From Pseudomonas congelans (GTDB taxonomy: Bacteria > Pseudomonadota > Gammaproteobacteria > Pseudomonadales > Pseudomonadaceae), in NCBI RefSeq assembly GCF_900103225.1, contig NZ_FNJH01000003.1:676023-740022 (forward strand): a stretch of DNA of 64,000 bases, read 5' to 3'. Each line of letters starts with the position of its first letter. Position 1 is the first letter of the stretch. Shown here piece after piece: positions 46,009 through 54,084 of the stretch. Both the position numbers and the translations under genes were made by a program. The notes under the pieces were generated by a model. It was not told where the DNA came from and made no database searches. It saw nothing but the letters and a program-made list of their open reading frames with translations.

Positions 46009-46941
46009 ATGACAACGGTATTGGTGCTGGTCGAAAACCTGGACACGTATTTGCCGATTCTTGAAAGCAGCGGTTATCAGTTGATTCGCGCCCCGACGGC
46101 CGAACTGCGCGCCGAGGCGATTGCCACGCACGGGCAGAGCATCAATGCAGTGGTGACCCGCGGGCCGCTGGGATTTTTCGCCGAGGAAATGGATGCACTG
46201 CCGCAGCTGCGCATCATTTGCGTAAGCGGCGCCGGTTACGAGAAGGTCGACCTGCCTGCCGCGCAGGCGCGGGGCATCGTCGTGACCAATGGTGCCGGCG
46301 TCAACGCCGCCACCGTGGCCGATCATACGCTGGCGTTGCTGCTGTCGTTGGTACGCGACATTCCGCAGGTCGATGCGTCGGTGCGACGCAGCGAATGGCG
46401 CAAGGTGGTACGCCCGTCACTGGCAGGCAAGCGCTTGGGGATCGTCGGGCTGGGGGCAGTGGGGCTGGCGATTGCCAGGCGTGCTGCCGCCTTCGACATC
46501 GCCATCGGTTACCACAACCGCAAACCGCGCAGCGACTGCGATTACACCTGGCATGCGACGGCGCAGGCCCTGGCGGCCGCGTCGGATTTTCTGGTCATCG
46601 CCACGCCCGGTGGCAGCGGCACGCAGCACCTGATCGACGCTGGGGTGCTTGAAGCGCTGGGCCCTGAGGGGTTTCTGGTCAACATTGCCCGCGCCAGCGT
46701 GGTGGATACCCAGGCGTTGGTCAGTGCACTGCAGAATCAGCAGATTGCCGGAGCCGCGCTGGACGTGTTCGACGATGAACCGACGGTGCCGGACGTGTTC
46801 AAGACCCTCGGCAATGTGGTGCTGACACCGCACGTGGCAGGTCTGTCCCCCGAGGCCTCGAGAGACAGTGTGCAAATGGTCAACGATAACCTGCTGGCGT
46901 TTTTTGCCGGGCAACCGGTGCTGACGCCTGTGACTGAATGA
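46009..46941 (+). CDS. D-isomer-specific 2-hydroxyacid dehydrogenase
   Basis: A 310-residue NAD(P)-dependent dehydrogenase. The nucleotide-binding domain (about 100-285) has GKRLGIVGLGAVGLAIARRA with GxGxxG. The catalytic residues are seen as Arg in NIARASVVD, Glu in FDDEPTVPD and His in VLTPHVAG. ICVSGAGYEKVDLPAAQARG and VTNGAGVNAATVADHTLALL are standard. The family reduces glyoxylate, hydroxypyruvate or other 2-keto acids; it resembles the GhrB/HprA branch but I cannot fix the substrate. GGGAG lies just before the ATG. It does not appear to share an operon with the next genes (109-base gap). Confidence 0.9.
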   Translation: MTTVLVLVENLDTYLPILESSGYQLIRAPTAELRAEAIATHGQSINAVVTRGPLGFFAEEMDALPQLRIICVSGAGYEKVDLPAAQARGIVVTNGAGVNAATVADHTLALLLSLVRDIPQVDASVRRSEWRKVVRPSLAGKRLGIVGLGAVGLAIARRAAAFDIAIGYHNRKPRSDCDYTWHATAQALAAASDFLVIATPGGSGTQHLIDAGVLEALGPEGFLVNIARASVVDTQALVSALQNQQIAGAALDVFDDEPTVPDVFKTLGNVVLTPHVAGLSPEASRDSVQMVNDNLLAFFAGQPVLTPVTE

Positions 46942-47050
46942 GCAACCGTGCAGCGTTGCATGCGAGGCATTGCTGTAACGCCCATTCTGCTGATTTTGCT
47001 GCCTGTTTATAGTCCGCCCGGGCTGTACGACATTAAACAGGGAGCAGGAC

Positions 47051-47773
47051 ATGGGCAAAGCAGATAACACGCGCAACGGGATACGGATCGGTCTGGTAGG
47101 GGACTTCAATGCGGATGTCCCCGCGCATCAGGCCATTCCATTGGCCTTGCAAAGGGCGGCGGAGGCCAATCACGTATCGGTCGGCTTCGAATGGTTGCCG
47201 ACGCCGCTGATCGGCAGCGGTGCGCAACTTGCCGGATTCGACGGCCTGTGGTGCGTGCCGGCCAGTCCGTATCTGGACATGCAGGGCGCGTTGACGGCCA
47301 TTCGTTTCGCTCGCGAGCATCGGGTGCCGTTTCTGGGGACCTGCGGGGGCTTTCAGCACGCGTTGGTCGAGTACGCACGCAACCAGTTGGGCTGGGCAGA
47401 CGCCGAACATGGCGAAACGGCGCCGGACGCGGCAAACGTGATCATCGAGCCGCTCAGTTGCTCACTGGTCGAATCGGTGGCAGCGATCCAGTTGCAACCC
47501 GACACGCTGATTGCCCAAGCCTATGGCAGGCTCGATATCGAAGAGCGCTACCACTGCCGCTATGGCCTGCGCCGCGAGCTGGAGCCAGCGCTGTTCGGCG
47601 AGCATCTGAAGGTCAGCGGGCGCGGTTCCGAGGGCGAAGTGCGCTGTATGGAGTTACAGGGGCACCCGTTCTATGTCGCCACACTGTTCCAGCCGGAGCG
47701 CGCTGCGCTGCAGGGTCAAACGCCTCCTGTGGTGGCCGCGTTGGTCCGTGCCTGCCTGAGCAAGCCGGCATGA
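47051..47773 (+). CDS. glutamine-amidotransferase-like protein (CTP synthase C-terminal region-related)
   Basis: A 240-residue class I glutamine-amidotransferase fold resembling the C-terminal half of CTP synthase. The nucleophile elbow is GTCGGFQHAL with C98. The place of the catalytic His-Pro-Glu motif reads FQPE (Q214-P215-E216), so the His of the Cys-His-Glu triad is replaced by Gln. The synthase half of PyrG is absent. The family is known as a CTP-synthase-related protein of unknown function. It may bind glutamine or another amide, or hydrolyse a different substrate. The stop overlaps the start of the next gene (ATGATG), indicating coupling. Confidence 0.82.
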   Translation: MGKADNTRNGIRIGLVGDFNADVPAHQAIPLALQRAAEANHVSVGFEWLPTPLIGSGAQLAGFDGLWCVPASPYLDMQGALTAIRFAREHRVPFLGTCGGFQHALVEYARNQLGWADAEHGETAPDAANVIIEPLSCSLVESVAAIQLQPDTLIAQAYGRLDIEERYHCRYGLRRELEPALFGEHLKVSGRGSEGEVRCMELQGHPFYVATLFQPERAALQGQTPPVVAALVRACLSKPA

Positions 47774-48096
47774 TGGCCGCCCGGTTTGCCAAGCCTTACT
47801 TTGCCGTGGTGTTCACTTCGCTGCGCACGCCTGACGATGATCAGGCGTATGCAGAGGCGGCGCAGCGCATGGTCGGCCTGGCCCGACAACAGCCCGGCTT
47901 TCTGGGCGTGGAGTCGGCGCGTGGCGAAGACGGCCTGGGCATCACCGTGTCCTACTGGACTGACGAAGCCGCGATCCTCGCCTGGAAACAGCAGGCCGAT
48001 CATGCCGAGGTCCGCGAGCAGGGGCGTTCGCACTGGTATCAGGCGTTTACCACGCGAATCTGCCGAGTCGAGCGTGACTACGCATTCGATGCGTAG
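47770..48096 (+). CDS. antibiotic biosynthesis monooxygenase (ABM) domain protein
   Basis: A 108-residue protein with the dimeric alpha/beta-barrel pattern of the ABM family: FAVVFTSLRTPDDDQAYAEA, RQQPGFLGVESARGEDGLGI, VSYWTDEAAILAWKQQADHA. This fold occurs in small haem or quinone monooxygenases and in many proteins with no known reaction. Its start overlaps the stop of the amidotransferase-like gene by 4 bases, so they are expressed together and may act on one compound. Two adjacent ATG codons are possible starts. Confidence 0.8.
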   Translation: MMAARFAKPYFAVVFTSLRTPDDDQAYAEAAQRMVGLARQQPGFLGVESARGEDGLGITVSYWTDEAAILAWKQQADHAEVREQGRSHWYQAFTTRICRVERDYAFDA

Positions 48097-48100
48097 CCCT

Positions 48101-49519
48101 TCAGGGCATTACCGGTGGTACATAAGCCAGCGTGGTGCCCAGTGCCCAGAGCAGAAACAGCACCAGCGGCGTGTGGACCAGCAACTGCACGAACGAGAAG
48201 CCGATCAGGTCACGCGCCTTCAGGCCCAGTACACCCAGCAGCGGTAGCATGTAGAACGGGTTTATCAGGTTGGGCAAGGCTTCGGCTGCGTTGTAGATCT
48301 GTACCGCCCAGCCGAGGTGGTACTGCAGGTCGTTGGCGACTTGCATCACGTAGGGCGCTTCGATGATCCACTTGCCGCCGCCTGACGGAATGAAAAAGCC
48401 CAATATGGCCGAATAGACCCCCATCAGAATCGCGTAAGTGTCGTGGGAGGCAATGCTGGTGAAGAACGTCGAGATGTAATGCGCCAGGGTCTGCGCGTCG
48501 CCGCCCTTGACCGTCGTCAGTAGCGCGGCGATCGAACCGTACAGAGGGAATTGAATCAGCACGCCAGTGGTGGTGGGCACCGCCCGTGCGACGGCGTCTA
48601 GAAAACTGCGCGGTCGCCAGTGCAGCAGGGCGCCGAGCATGATGAACAGGAAGTTGTAGGTGTTGAGCCCGGAAATGGCGGTGATCGCCGGTTTGTTCGA
48701 GAACTCGTTGAACAGCCAGCCAACCCCCAGCAGCACCATCAGGATGATCAGCAGCGGGCTGTATTCCAGCCATTCACCGGGCCGTGTGCGGGGCGGCAGT
48801 GGCGGCAGATTGAAGGCCGGATCGACACCGCAGGCTTTGGCATCGCGGGCGCTGTTCGGACCCGGCGCGGTGGCGTAGGCAACGATCAGTGAGATGACCA
48901 CCAGCGCGGCGAGCATGACCCCGGATTGCCAGAGAAAGATGGTTTCGGTGAACGGGATCACGCCGGTAATCGCCAGGATCGACGGCGGCAGACTGGCCGG
49001 GTTGGCCTGCAGTTGCGCGGCCGAAGACGACAGCCCCAGCGCCCAGACCGCGCCCAGGCCCAGATAGGCTGCCGCGCCCGCTGCACGGTAATCCATGCGC
49101 AGGTCGGTGCGGCGTGCGAGGGCACGCACCAGCAGGCCGCCGAACACCAGCGACAGGCCCCAGTTGAGCAGCGAAGCGAGCATGGAAATCAGCGCCACCC
49201 AGGCGACTGCCGAACGGCCGTTGCGCGGCACCCGGGCCAGGCGGTCGATCAGGCGCACCGCAGGCGGTGAGCTGGCGACCACGTAACCGCCGATGACCAC
49301 GAAGGCCATCTGCATGGTGAACGGAATCAGACTCCAGAACCCGTCACCGAATGCCTTGGCAGCCTCTGCCGGACGTGCGCCGATGGCCAGCGTCGCCAGC
49401 GTGACGATGACCACCGCCAGTGCGGCAAATACCCATGAATCAGGAAACCAGCGTTCAGCCCACGCCGCGCAGCGCAAGGCAAATCGGGCGGAGCGGCTTT
49501 CTTCTATGTTGGCGGCCAT
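48101..49519 (-). CDS. atoE: short-chain fatty acid transporter, AtoE family
   Basis: A 472-residue membrane protein with about twelve helices, family AtoE/YdiS-type. SLIPFTMQMAFVVIGGYVVA, GGLLVRALARR, ITGVIPFTETIFLWQSG and SAILGFFIPSGGGKWIIEAP are characteristic. It should import acetoacetate or short-chain fatty acids. ATG 49519 has AGAGG eight bases upstream; a GTG at 49528 lies inside that site. It follows the CoA-transferase pair on the same strand with a REP-like repeat between, so it may be part of the same unit or have its own promoter. Confidence 0.88.
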   Translation of the reverse strand: MAANIEESRSARFALRCAAWAERWFPDSWVFAALAVVIVTLATLAIGARPAEAAKAFGDGFWSLIPFTMQMAFVVIGGYVVASSPPAVRLIDRLARVPRNGRSAVAWVALISMLASLLNWGLSLVFGGLLVRALARRTDLRMDYRAAGAAAYLGLGAVWALGLSSSAAQLQANPASLPPSILAITGVIPFTETIFLWQSGVMLAALVVISLIVAYATAPGPNSARDAKACGVDPAFNLPPLPPRTRPGEWLEYSPLLIILMVLLGVGWLFNEFSNKPAITAISGLNTYNFLFIMLGALLHWRPRSFLDAVARAVPTTTGVLIQFPLYGSIAALLTTVKGGDAQTLAHYISTFFTSIASHDTYAILMGVYSAILGFFIPSGGGKWIIEAPYVMQVANDLQYHLGWAVQIYNAAEALPNLINPFYMLPLLGVLGLKARDLIGFSFVQLLVHTPLVLFLLWALGTTLAYVPPVMP

Positions 49520-49578
49520 CTGGGGCACCTCTTTTTGTAATTATTATCGGGGAGTTACTTGAACAGCCGACTATTGCG

Positions 49579-49665
49579 GACGCAGAGCGTCCAGAACGGC
49601 GTTCCCACGCTGGAGCGTGGGAACGATGGGGGCTGGCTATGCATTTCGTGACGCTCTGCGTCATA
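49579..49665. repeat. REP-like palindromic repeat pair (REPIN-like)
   Basis: GACGCAGAGCGTC, then GTTCCCACGCTGGAGCGTGG with a perfect GTTCCCACGCT/AGCGTGGGAAC palindrome (49601-49624), then CGTGACGCTCTGCGTCATA. The two outer GACGCAGAGCGTC-type arms are inverted to each other. The sequence is the reverse complement of the family at 33951-34469. Confidence 0.8.
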
Positions 49666-49723
49666 CGGTTGTGCAGGCCACACGAGCGTGTGGCAACGAG
49701 AGGCGCGTCAAAGATGCCTGCGC

Positions 49724-50380
49724 TCAGAAACTCATCTCGATGACGTCGTCCGGCACGATCAGCCTGCCTGCTGTTTTGGCCACGATTTCTTCCACGCTGA
49801 CCCCCGGCGCGCGTTCGCGGAGGATGAATGCGCCGTTTTCGATTTCCAGGTACGCCAGGTCAGTCAGCACCTTGCGGATGCAGCCCGCACCGGTCAGCGG
49901 CAGGCTGCAACGGGTGAGCAGTTTGGATTCGCCGTCCTTCGACGCATGGGTCATGGTGACGATGATATTGTCGGCACCCGCCACCAGGTCCATCGCGCCC
50001 CCCATGCCTTTTACCAGCTTGCCGGGGATCATCCACGAAGCGATGTTGCCTTCGATATCCACCTCGAAAGCGCCAAGCACCGTCAGGTCGACATGGCCGC
50101 CGCGGATCATCGCAAAGGATTCGGCCGACGAGAAAATGGATGCGCCGACGCGTGCGGTGACCGTCTGCTTGCCGGCATTGATCATGTCCGCGTCGATGGT
50201 GTCTTCGGTCGGGAAGGCGCCCATGCCCAGCAGGCCGTTTTCCGACTGGAGCATGACGTCGATGTCATCGGGCACGTAGTTGGCCACCAGGGTCGGAATA
50301 CCGATGCCAAGGTTCACGTAATAACCGTCCTTGAGTTCACGGGCGACACGTTGAGCCATTTGTTCGCGGGAAAGTGCCAT
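49724..50380 (-). CDS. scoB: 3-oxoacid CoA-transferase subunit B
   Basis: A 218-residue subunit of a class I CoA-transferase. The catalytic Glu lies in LQSENGLLGMG, and NLGIGIPTLVANYVP and GGHVDLTVLGAFEVD are typical. With subunit A it moves CoA from succinyl-CoA to acetoacetate. The pair next to an AtoE transporter and a LysR gene also resembles the dehydrocarnitine CoA-transferase genes (dhcAB) of P. aeruginosa, and sequence alone does not separate the two. The upstream ACAACAACAAAG (50393-50404, minus strand) is a possible Hfq/Crc motif. A 42-base gap follows scoA. Confidence 0.9.
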   Translation of the reverse strand: MALSREQMAQRVARELKDGYYVNLGIGIPTLVANYVPDDIDVMLQSENGLLGMGAFPTEDTIDADMINAGKQTVTARVGASIFSSAESFAMIRGGHVDLTVLGAFEVDIEGNIASWMIPGKLVKGMGGAMDLVAGADNIIVTMTHASKDGESKLLTRCSLPLTGAGCIRKVLTDLAYLEIENGAFILRERAPGVSVEEIVAKTAGRLIVPDDVIEMSF

Positions 50381-50422
50381 CGTCTGAAGCCTCTTTGTTG
50401 TTGTAGGACCAAGGCTGCGCTA

Positions 50423-51124
50423 TCAGGATTTTCTGACGGTGCGCTGTTCGATGCGTTTTTCGAAAGTGCCCTGAATGACCCGGTCGACGTAGATGCCGGG
50501 GGTGTGGATCTGGGTGGGCAGCAGCACGCCGGGCTCGACGATTTCCTCGACCTCGACCACGGTGATCCGTCCGGCGGTGGCCACCACCGGGTTGAAGTTC
50601 TGTGCGGTATGACGATAGATGACATTGCCGAAATGGTCGGCTTTCCAGCCCTTGATCAGCGCGAAATCACCGGTAATGGCCTCTTCCAGAATCACGTTGC
50701 GGCCGTTGAACTGACGGGTTTCCTTGCCTTCGGCGACCGGCGTCCCGTAACCGGTCGCGGTATAGAACGCGGGAATGCCCGCGCCACCGGCGCGCAGTTT
50801 TTCCGCCAGGGTGCCTTGTGGCGTGAGTTCGACTTCCAGCTCGCCGCTGAGCAGCTGTTTTTCGAACAAGGCGTTCTCGCCCACATAGGACGAAATCATT
50901 TTCCGGATCTGCCGGTCTTCCAGCAGGATGCCGAGTCCGAAGCCGTCAACGCCGCAGTTATTGGAAACCACGGTCAGGCCCTTGATGCCCATGCGCTTGA
51001 TCTGCGCGATCAGGTTTTCCGGGATGCCGCACAGGCCGAAGCCGCCGCAGAGTACCGTCATGTCGTCGGTCAGCCCGGCGAGGGCTTCTTCGTAGGTCGC
51101 TACTCGTTTATCGAGTCCAGCCAT
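50423..51124 (-). CDS. scoA: 3-oxoacid CoA-transferase subunit A
   Basis: A 233-residue subunit with [18 protein letters not shown] and the CoA-binding glycine loop, [14 protein letters not shown], and [17 protein letters not shown]. The start at MAGLDKR is preferred; GGCGGATCATC precedes it, and the longer frame has a non-typical N-terminus. It heads the operon with scoB and is divergent from the LysR gene, with which it shares a 129-base control region. Acetoacetate or dehydrocarnitine are the likely acids. Confidence 0.9.
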   Translation of the reverse strand: MAGLDKRVATYEEALAGLTDDMTVLCGGFGLCGIPENLIAQIKRMGIKGLTVVSNNCGVDGFGLGILLEDRQIRKMISSYVGENALFEKQLLSGELEVELTPQGTLAEKLRAGGAGIPAFYTATGYGTPVAEGKETRQFNGRNVILEEAITGDFALIKGWKADHFGNVIYRHTAQNFNPVVATAGRITVVEVEEIVEPGVLLPTQIHTPGIYVDRVIQGTFEKRIEQRTVRKS

Positions 51125-51253
51125 GATGATCCGCCTTTTATAGTTGTTGACCGGCAGTCGCACTGCCGGAGGATCGGGTGACCTGCATCTTCTCTCGACG
51201 GGACTGATTTGTTAATTTTGTTTTTCTGATCAATTCATAAGAAAAGCAAATAT

Positions 51254-52144
51254 ATGAACGTGAAGCAGCTTCGCGCTTTTCTGGCCGTAGCGCAGTACCT
51301 GAGCTTCGCTCAGGCCGGAGAGCGGCTGAACGTTTCGCAACCGGCCTTGAGCCTGACGATTAAAAGCCTGGAAGAAGACCTTGGCGGACAGTTGTTGACG
51401 CGCACCACGCGCAATGTGGGTCTGACGCCCGAAGGCGAAACCCTGTTGCCGCTGGCGCGCCAGTTGCTGGCCGACTGGGACAACACCGAAGAACTGCTGC
51501 GTCAGCGTTTTACCCTGCAAATGGGGAGGGTGTCGGTCGCCGCCATGCCGTCGTTCGCCGGCAATCTGCTGCCAGCGGCCTTGAAGGTGTTTCGTGGGCG
51601 CTACCCGCGCGTCAATGTGGCGGTGCATGACGTGATCAACGAGCAAGTGCTGGAGATGGTCCGCCATCGCCGTGTCGAACTGGGTATCGGCTTTGAGCCC
51701 GAGTCGAACAGTGCCCTTTCGTTTACTCCGTTCTATATGGACCGCTTCGTCGCCGTGGTGCCCCGTGAGTCGCCGCTGGCCGAGCGGCGCGAGGTCGCCT
51801 GGGAAGAACTGCTGCGTGAAGACTTCATCGCCCTGCAACGCCCGTCGGCGGTACGTTTGCTCCTGGAACAGGCCATCGAGCCTCGCCATGGCAAGCTGGC
51901 GGTCGCGTTCGAGAGCCATCAGTTGTCGACCATCGGGCGCATGGTCGCCAATGGCCTGGGCGTCAGCGCGGTGCCGTCGCTGTGCATCGGGCAGATGCAG
52001 GAACTGGGGGCCTGCTGCATTGCGCTGGTAGAGCCGCTGATCGAGCGGCGTATCGGGCTGATGATGCTCGCCGATCACAAGCTTTCAGCGGCTGCCCAGG
52101 CGTTGTGCGAAGTGTTGATCGAGAATGCTCGCAACAGTCGATAG
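51254..52144 (+). CDS. LysR family transcriptional regulator
   Basis: A 296-residue LysR protein. The winged helix-turn-helix occupies residues 1-60 (MNVKQLRAFLAVAQYLSFAQ, AGERLNVSQPALSLTIKSLE), and the effector domain 90-290 (GRVSVAAMPSFAGNLLPAAL, ELGIGFEPE, FVAVVPRESPLAER). It is divergent from the CoA-transferase operon, and the AT-rich gap (51195-51253) holds the TTGATCAG/CTGATCAA-type dyad near 51228, so it probably activates that operon in response to the substrate. The DhcR regulator of carnitine catabolism is a possible counterpart. Confidence 0.9.
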   Translation: MNVKQLRAFLAVAQYLSFAQAGERLNVSQPALSLTIKSLEEDLGGQLLTRTTRNVGLTPEGETLLPLARQLLADWDNTEELLRQRFTLQMGRVSVAAMPSFAGNLLPAALKVFRGRYPRVNVAVHDVINEQVLEMVRHRRVELGIGFEPESNSALSFTPFYMDRFVAVVPRESPLAERREVAWEELLREDFIALQRPSAVRLLLEQAIEPRHGKLAVAFESHQLSTIGRMVANGLGVSAVPSLCIGQMQELGACCIALVEPLIERRIGLMMLADHKLSAAAQALCEVLIENARNSR

Positions 52145-52232
52145 CGACTATCACGGCGGATGATTTTTGCTGCGTCGGGGGCGGGCGTAACCTTGCTTCA
52201 TTCCTGAAATGAAGCCCGACCGGAGGCCCCCG

Positions 52233-52514
52233 ATGAACCGTATGCTCGCCCTTGCGCTTGTCCTGACATTTACTGTTGCACTGGTTTCCGGCTGCTCCAC
52301 TCACCACGCTGTCGAGCAGCGGGCATTCAGCGCTGAAGAAAGCCATCAGTTGGCCCTTGAAGACCTCAACCGTCGCGGTCTGTCGTTTGATGAGTATCAG
52401 GCACGCAAGGCGCAATTGATGGCGGACCCACAGATCCAGCAGGCGCGGGACTTCGATGAAAAAGGCGAAACGAGTGTCGACCTGGGTATCGCGGGTCAGC
52501 AGCCACAAGGCTAA
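52233..52514 (+). CDS. small lipoprotein of unknown function
   Basis: A 93-residue precursor with a lipoprotein signal sequence: MNRMLALALVLTFTVALVSG then C at residue 21 (LVSGC lipobox). The residue after Cys is Ser, which predicts sorting to the outer membrane. The mature part is hydrophilic with a helical SAEESHQLALEDLNRRGLSF segment. I do not recognise the family with certainty; it resembles short SHOCT-like stretches (LNRRGLSFDEYQARKAQLM). GGAGG lies 6 bases upstream of ATG 52233; the earlier ATG at 52209 has none. Confidence 0.75.
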   Translation: MNRMLALALVLTFTVALVSGCSTHHAVEQRAFSAEESHQLALEDLNRRGLSFDEYQARKAQLMADPQIQQARDFDEKGETSVDLGIAGQQPQG

Positions 52515-52638
52515 CAGTCTGCCTGAACATGGCTTTCCGTAAAAACTGTACTGCTGTAATTGGCCGTCAACTGTCCGTGTGTTTCCTTGACCGCCTTCGA
52601 TAGGGTGAGTACCTGACTCACTGATCCGGACAGGCAGC

Positions 52639-53247
52639 ATGTTTCTCTCTTTCGATTTGCTTCTGGCATTCACACTCTTCGCGTTCGTCACCTCGATCAC
52701 TCCCGGCCCCAACAACATGATGCTGCTGGCCTCGGGCGTGAACTTCGGTTTCAGTCGCACCATGCCGCACATGCTGGGTATCAGTGTCGGCTTTTTCGTT
52801 CTGGTGCTGGCCGTCGGCTTCGGTCTGGGCAGTGTGTTCAAGGCCTGGCCGGTTCTCTACACGATTCTGCGCTACGTGGGCGCTGCCTATCTGCTTTACC
52901 TGGCCTGGAAAATCGCCACCTCGGGGCCGGCCTCCGACAACGTCGACAGCCAGGGCAAGCCGCTGAGTTTCATGAGCGCTGCGCTCTTTCAATGGGTCAA
53001 TCCCAAGGCCTGGATCATGGCGATCGGGGCAATCAGCACCTACACCCCCATGCAGGGCTACTTCTACAACGTGGTGGTGATTTCGGCAGTGTTTGCGCTG
53101 ATCAACCTGCCCAGCGTGGGCGTCTGGGCAGGCTTTGGCAGCTTGCTGCGCAACGTTCTGCGCGATCCGCTCGGGTTACGTATTTTCAACGGCGTGATGG
53201 CAGCGCTGTTGGTGGCCTCGTTGTATCCGCTGTTCATCGAGCATTGA
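52639..53247 (+). CDS. LysE/RhtB family amino acid exporter
   Basis: A 202-residue protein with six predicted membrane helices. The N-terminal FAFVTSITPGPNNMMLLASG is the LysE/RhtB signature, and FQWVNPKAWIMAIGAI is the conserved central motif. Family members export amino acids such as threonine, homoserine or cysteine derivatives. No neighbouring regulator hints at the substrate. It converges on the FMN reductase gene with only 5 bases between the stops. Confidence 0.9.
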   Translation: MFLSFDLLLAFTLFAFVTSITPGPNNMMLLASGVNFGFSRTMPHMLGISVGFFVLVLAVGFGLGSVFKAWPVLYTILRYVGAAYLLYLAWKIATSGPASDNVDSQGKPLSFMSAALFQWVNPKAWIMAIGAISTYTPMQGYFYNVVVISAVFALINLPSVGVWAGFGSLLRNVLRDPLGLRIFNGVMAALLVASLYPLFIEH

Positions 53248-53252
53248 AGGTT

Positions 53253-53834
53253 CTACAACGCCAGTTGCAAATGCCCGCCAGCCTGCTTGTGACGCGCCTG
53301 CAAGCGGCGTTGCAGACCGTGGTGGAAATGTTCCAGCCCTTCATGCAGACGCTCGGTGAGGATTTCGTCCAGCGTACCGCCCTGTTCGTTGTCGTCGTAG
53401 CTGACCTGGGTATCGATGGCGAAGATGCCGTGCAGCACTTCCTGTGACTTGAGCGCCGAGAGCACCGGCTTGAGCGCGTAATCCACGGCCAGCATGTGCG
53501 CGATACTGCCGCCGGTGGCCAGCGGCAAGACCACTTTGCCATGCAGCGCGCGCTCGGGCAGCAAGTCGAGCAGGGTTTTCAGTGCACCGGAAAATGATGC
53601 CTTGTACACCGGCGTACCGATCAGCAGGCCATCGGCCTGACTGACCGCTTCGATCAATTCCAGTACCTGCGGACTGTCGAAGCGGGCGAAAAGCAGATCC
53701 TCGGCATTGAAGTCGCGTATGCGCAATGTGGTGACTTCAATGCCGTGACTCTGCAGCCAGCGGCTGGCGTGGGCCAGCACAACGCCGGAACGGGATCTGG
53801 GGGAGGGACTGCCTGAAAGTGAAACGACGCGCAT
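53253..53834 (-). CDS. NAD(P)H-dependent FMN reductase (SsuE/MsuE-like)
   Basis: A 193-residue flavodoxin-like protein. [20 protein letters not shown] provides the FMN phosphate-binding loop, [20 protein letters not shown] is the family signature, and [20 protein letters not shown] is characteristic of SsuE. It supplies reduced FMN to sulfonate monooxygenases of the SsuD/MsuD type. The monooxygenase in this window is 17 kb away. AAGGA lies before the ATG, and a sigma-54 promoter match is 36 bases upstream, which links it to SfnR-type control. Confidence 0.88.
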   Translation of the reverse strand: MRVVSLSGSPSPRSRSGVVLAHASRWLQSHGIEVTTLRIRDFNAEDLLFARFDSPQVLELIEAVSQADGLLIGTPVYKASFSGALKTLLDLLPERALHGKVVLPLATGGSIAHMLAVDYALKPVLSALKSQEVLHGIFAIDTQVSYDDNEQGGTLDEILTERLHEGLEHFHHGLQRRLQARHKQAGGHLQLAL

Positions 53835-53869
53835 GTGGGATGTCCTTGCGATAAGCGTAAATCTGCAAA

Positions 53870-53884
53870 GCAGCTTATGTGCCA
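53870..53884 (-). promoter_or_regulatory. sigma-54 promoter of the FMN reductase gene
   Basis: On the minus strand TGGCACATAAGCTGC has the invariant GG and GC 10 bases apart and matches TGGCAC-N5-TTGC at all but one position. The predicted transcript start is about 24 bases before the ATG. Two inverted repeats upstream, CTGTT-G-AACAG (53982-53992) and TGTTGC-TCTG-GCAACA (53994-54009), lie where an activator would bind. Confidence 0.78.
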
Positions 53885-53993
53885 GCCTTCTTGTGCGTCT
53901 GGCTATGGCCCGCAGCCATTGGCTCTGCGTGTGTTGCGTACCGCGAGAGCGGGATCGCCGCGCTGATGCAAAACCCGTCAACTGTTGAACAGC

Positions 53994-54009
53994 TGTTGCT
54001 CTGGCAACA
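53994..54009. promoter_or_regulatory. candidate upstream activator site for the sigma-54 promoter
   Basis: TGTTGC-TCTG-GCAACA, a perfect 6-base inverted repeat about 140 bases before the predicted start. CTGTT-G-AACAG is next to it (53982-53992). Spacing suits an enhancer-binding protein such as the SfnR-like activator at 34482-35588; the assignment is inferred. Confidence 0.45.
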
Positions 54010-54030
54010 GTCTGGCGTTGTGCGACGGGC

Positions 54031-54061
54031 AAAAAAAATCCCTGCACAACCGCGTGCAGGG
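54031..54061 (-). terminator. rho-independent terminator of the exopolysaccharide operon
   Basis: On the minus strand CCCTGCAC and GTGCAGGG form a perfect 8-base-pair stem with a 6-base loop, followed by A and eight T. It lies 23 bases after the wza-type stop and so marks the end of the operon. Confidence 0.93.
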
Positions 54062-54084
54062 AGATTGGAGAACCGCCGCCTGGG

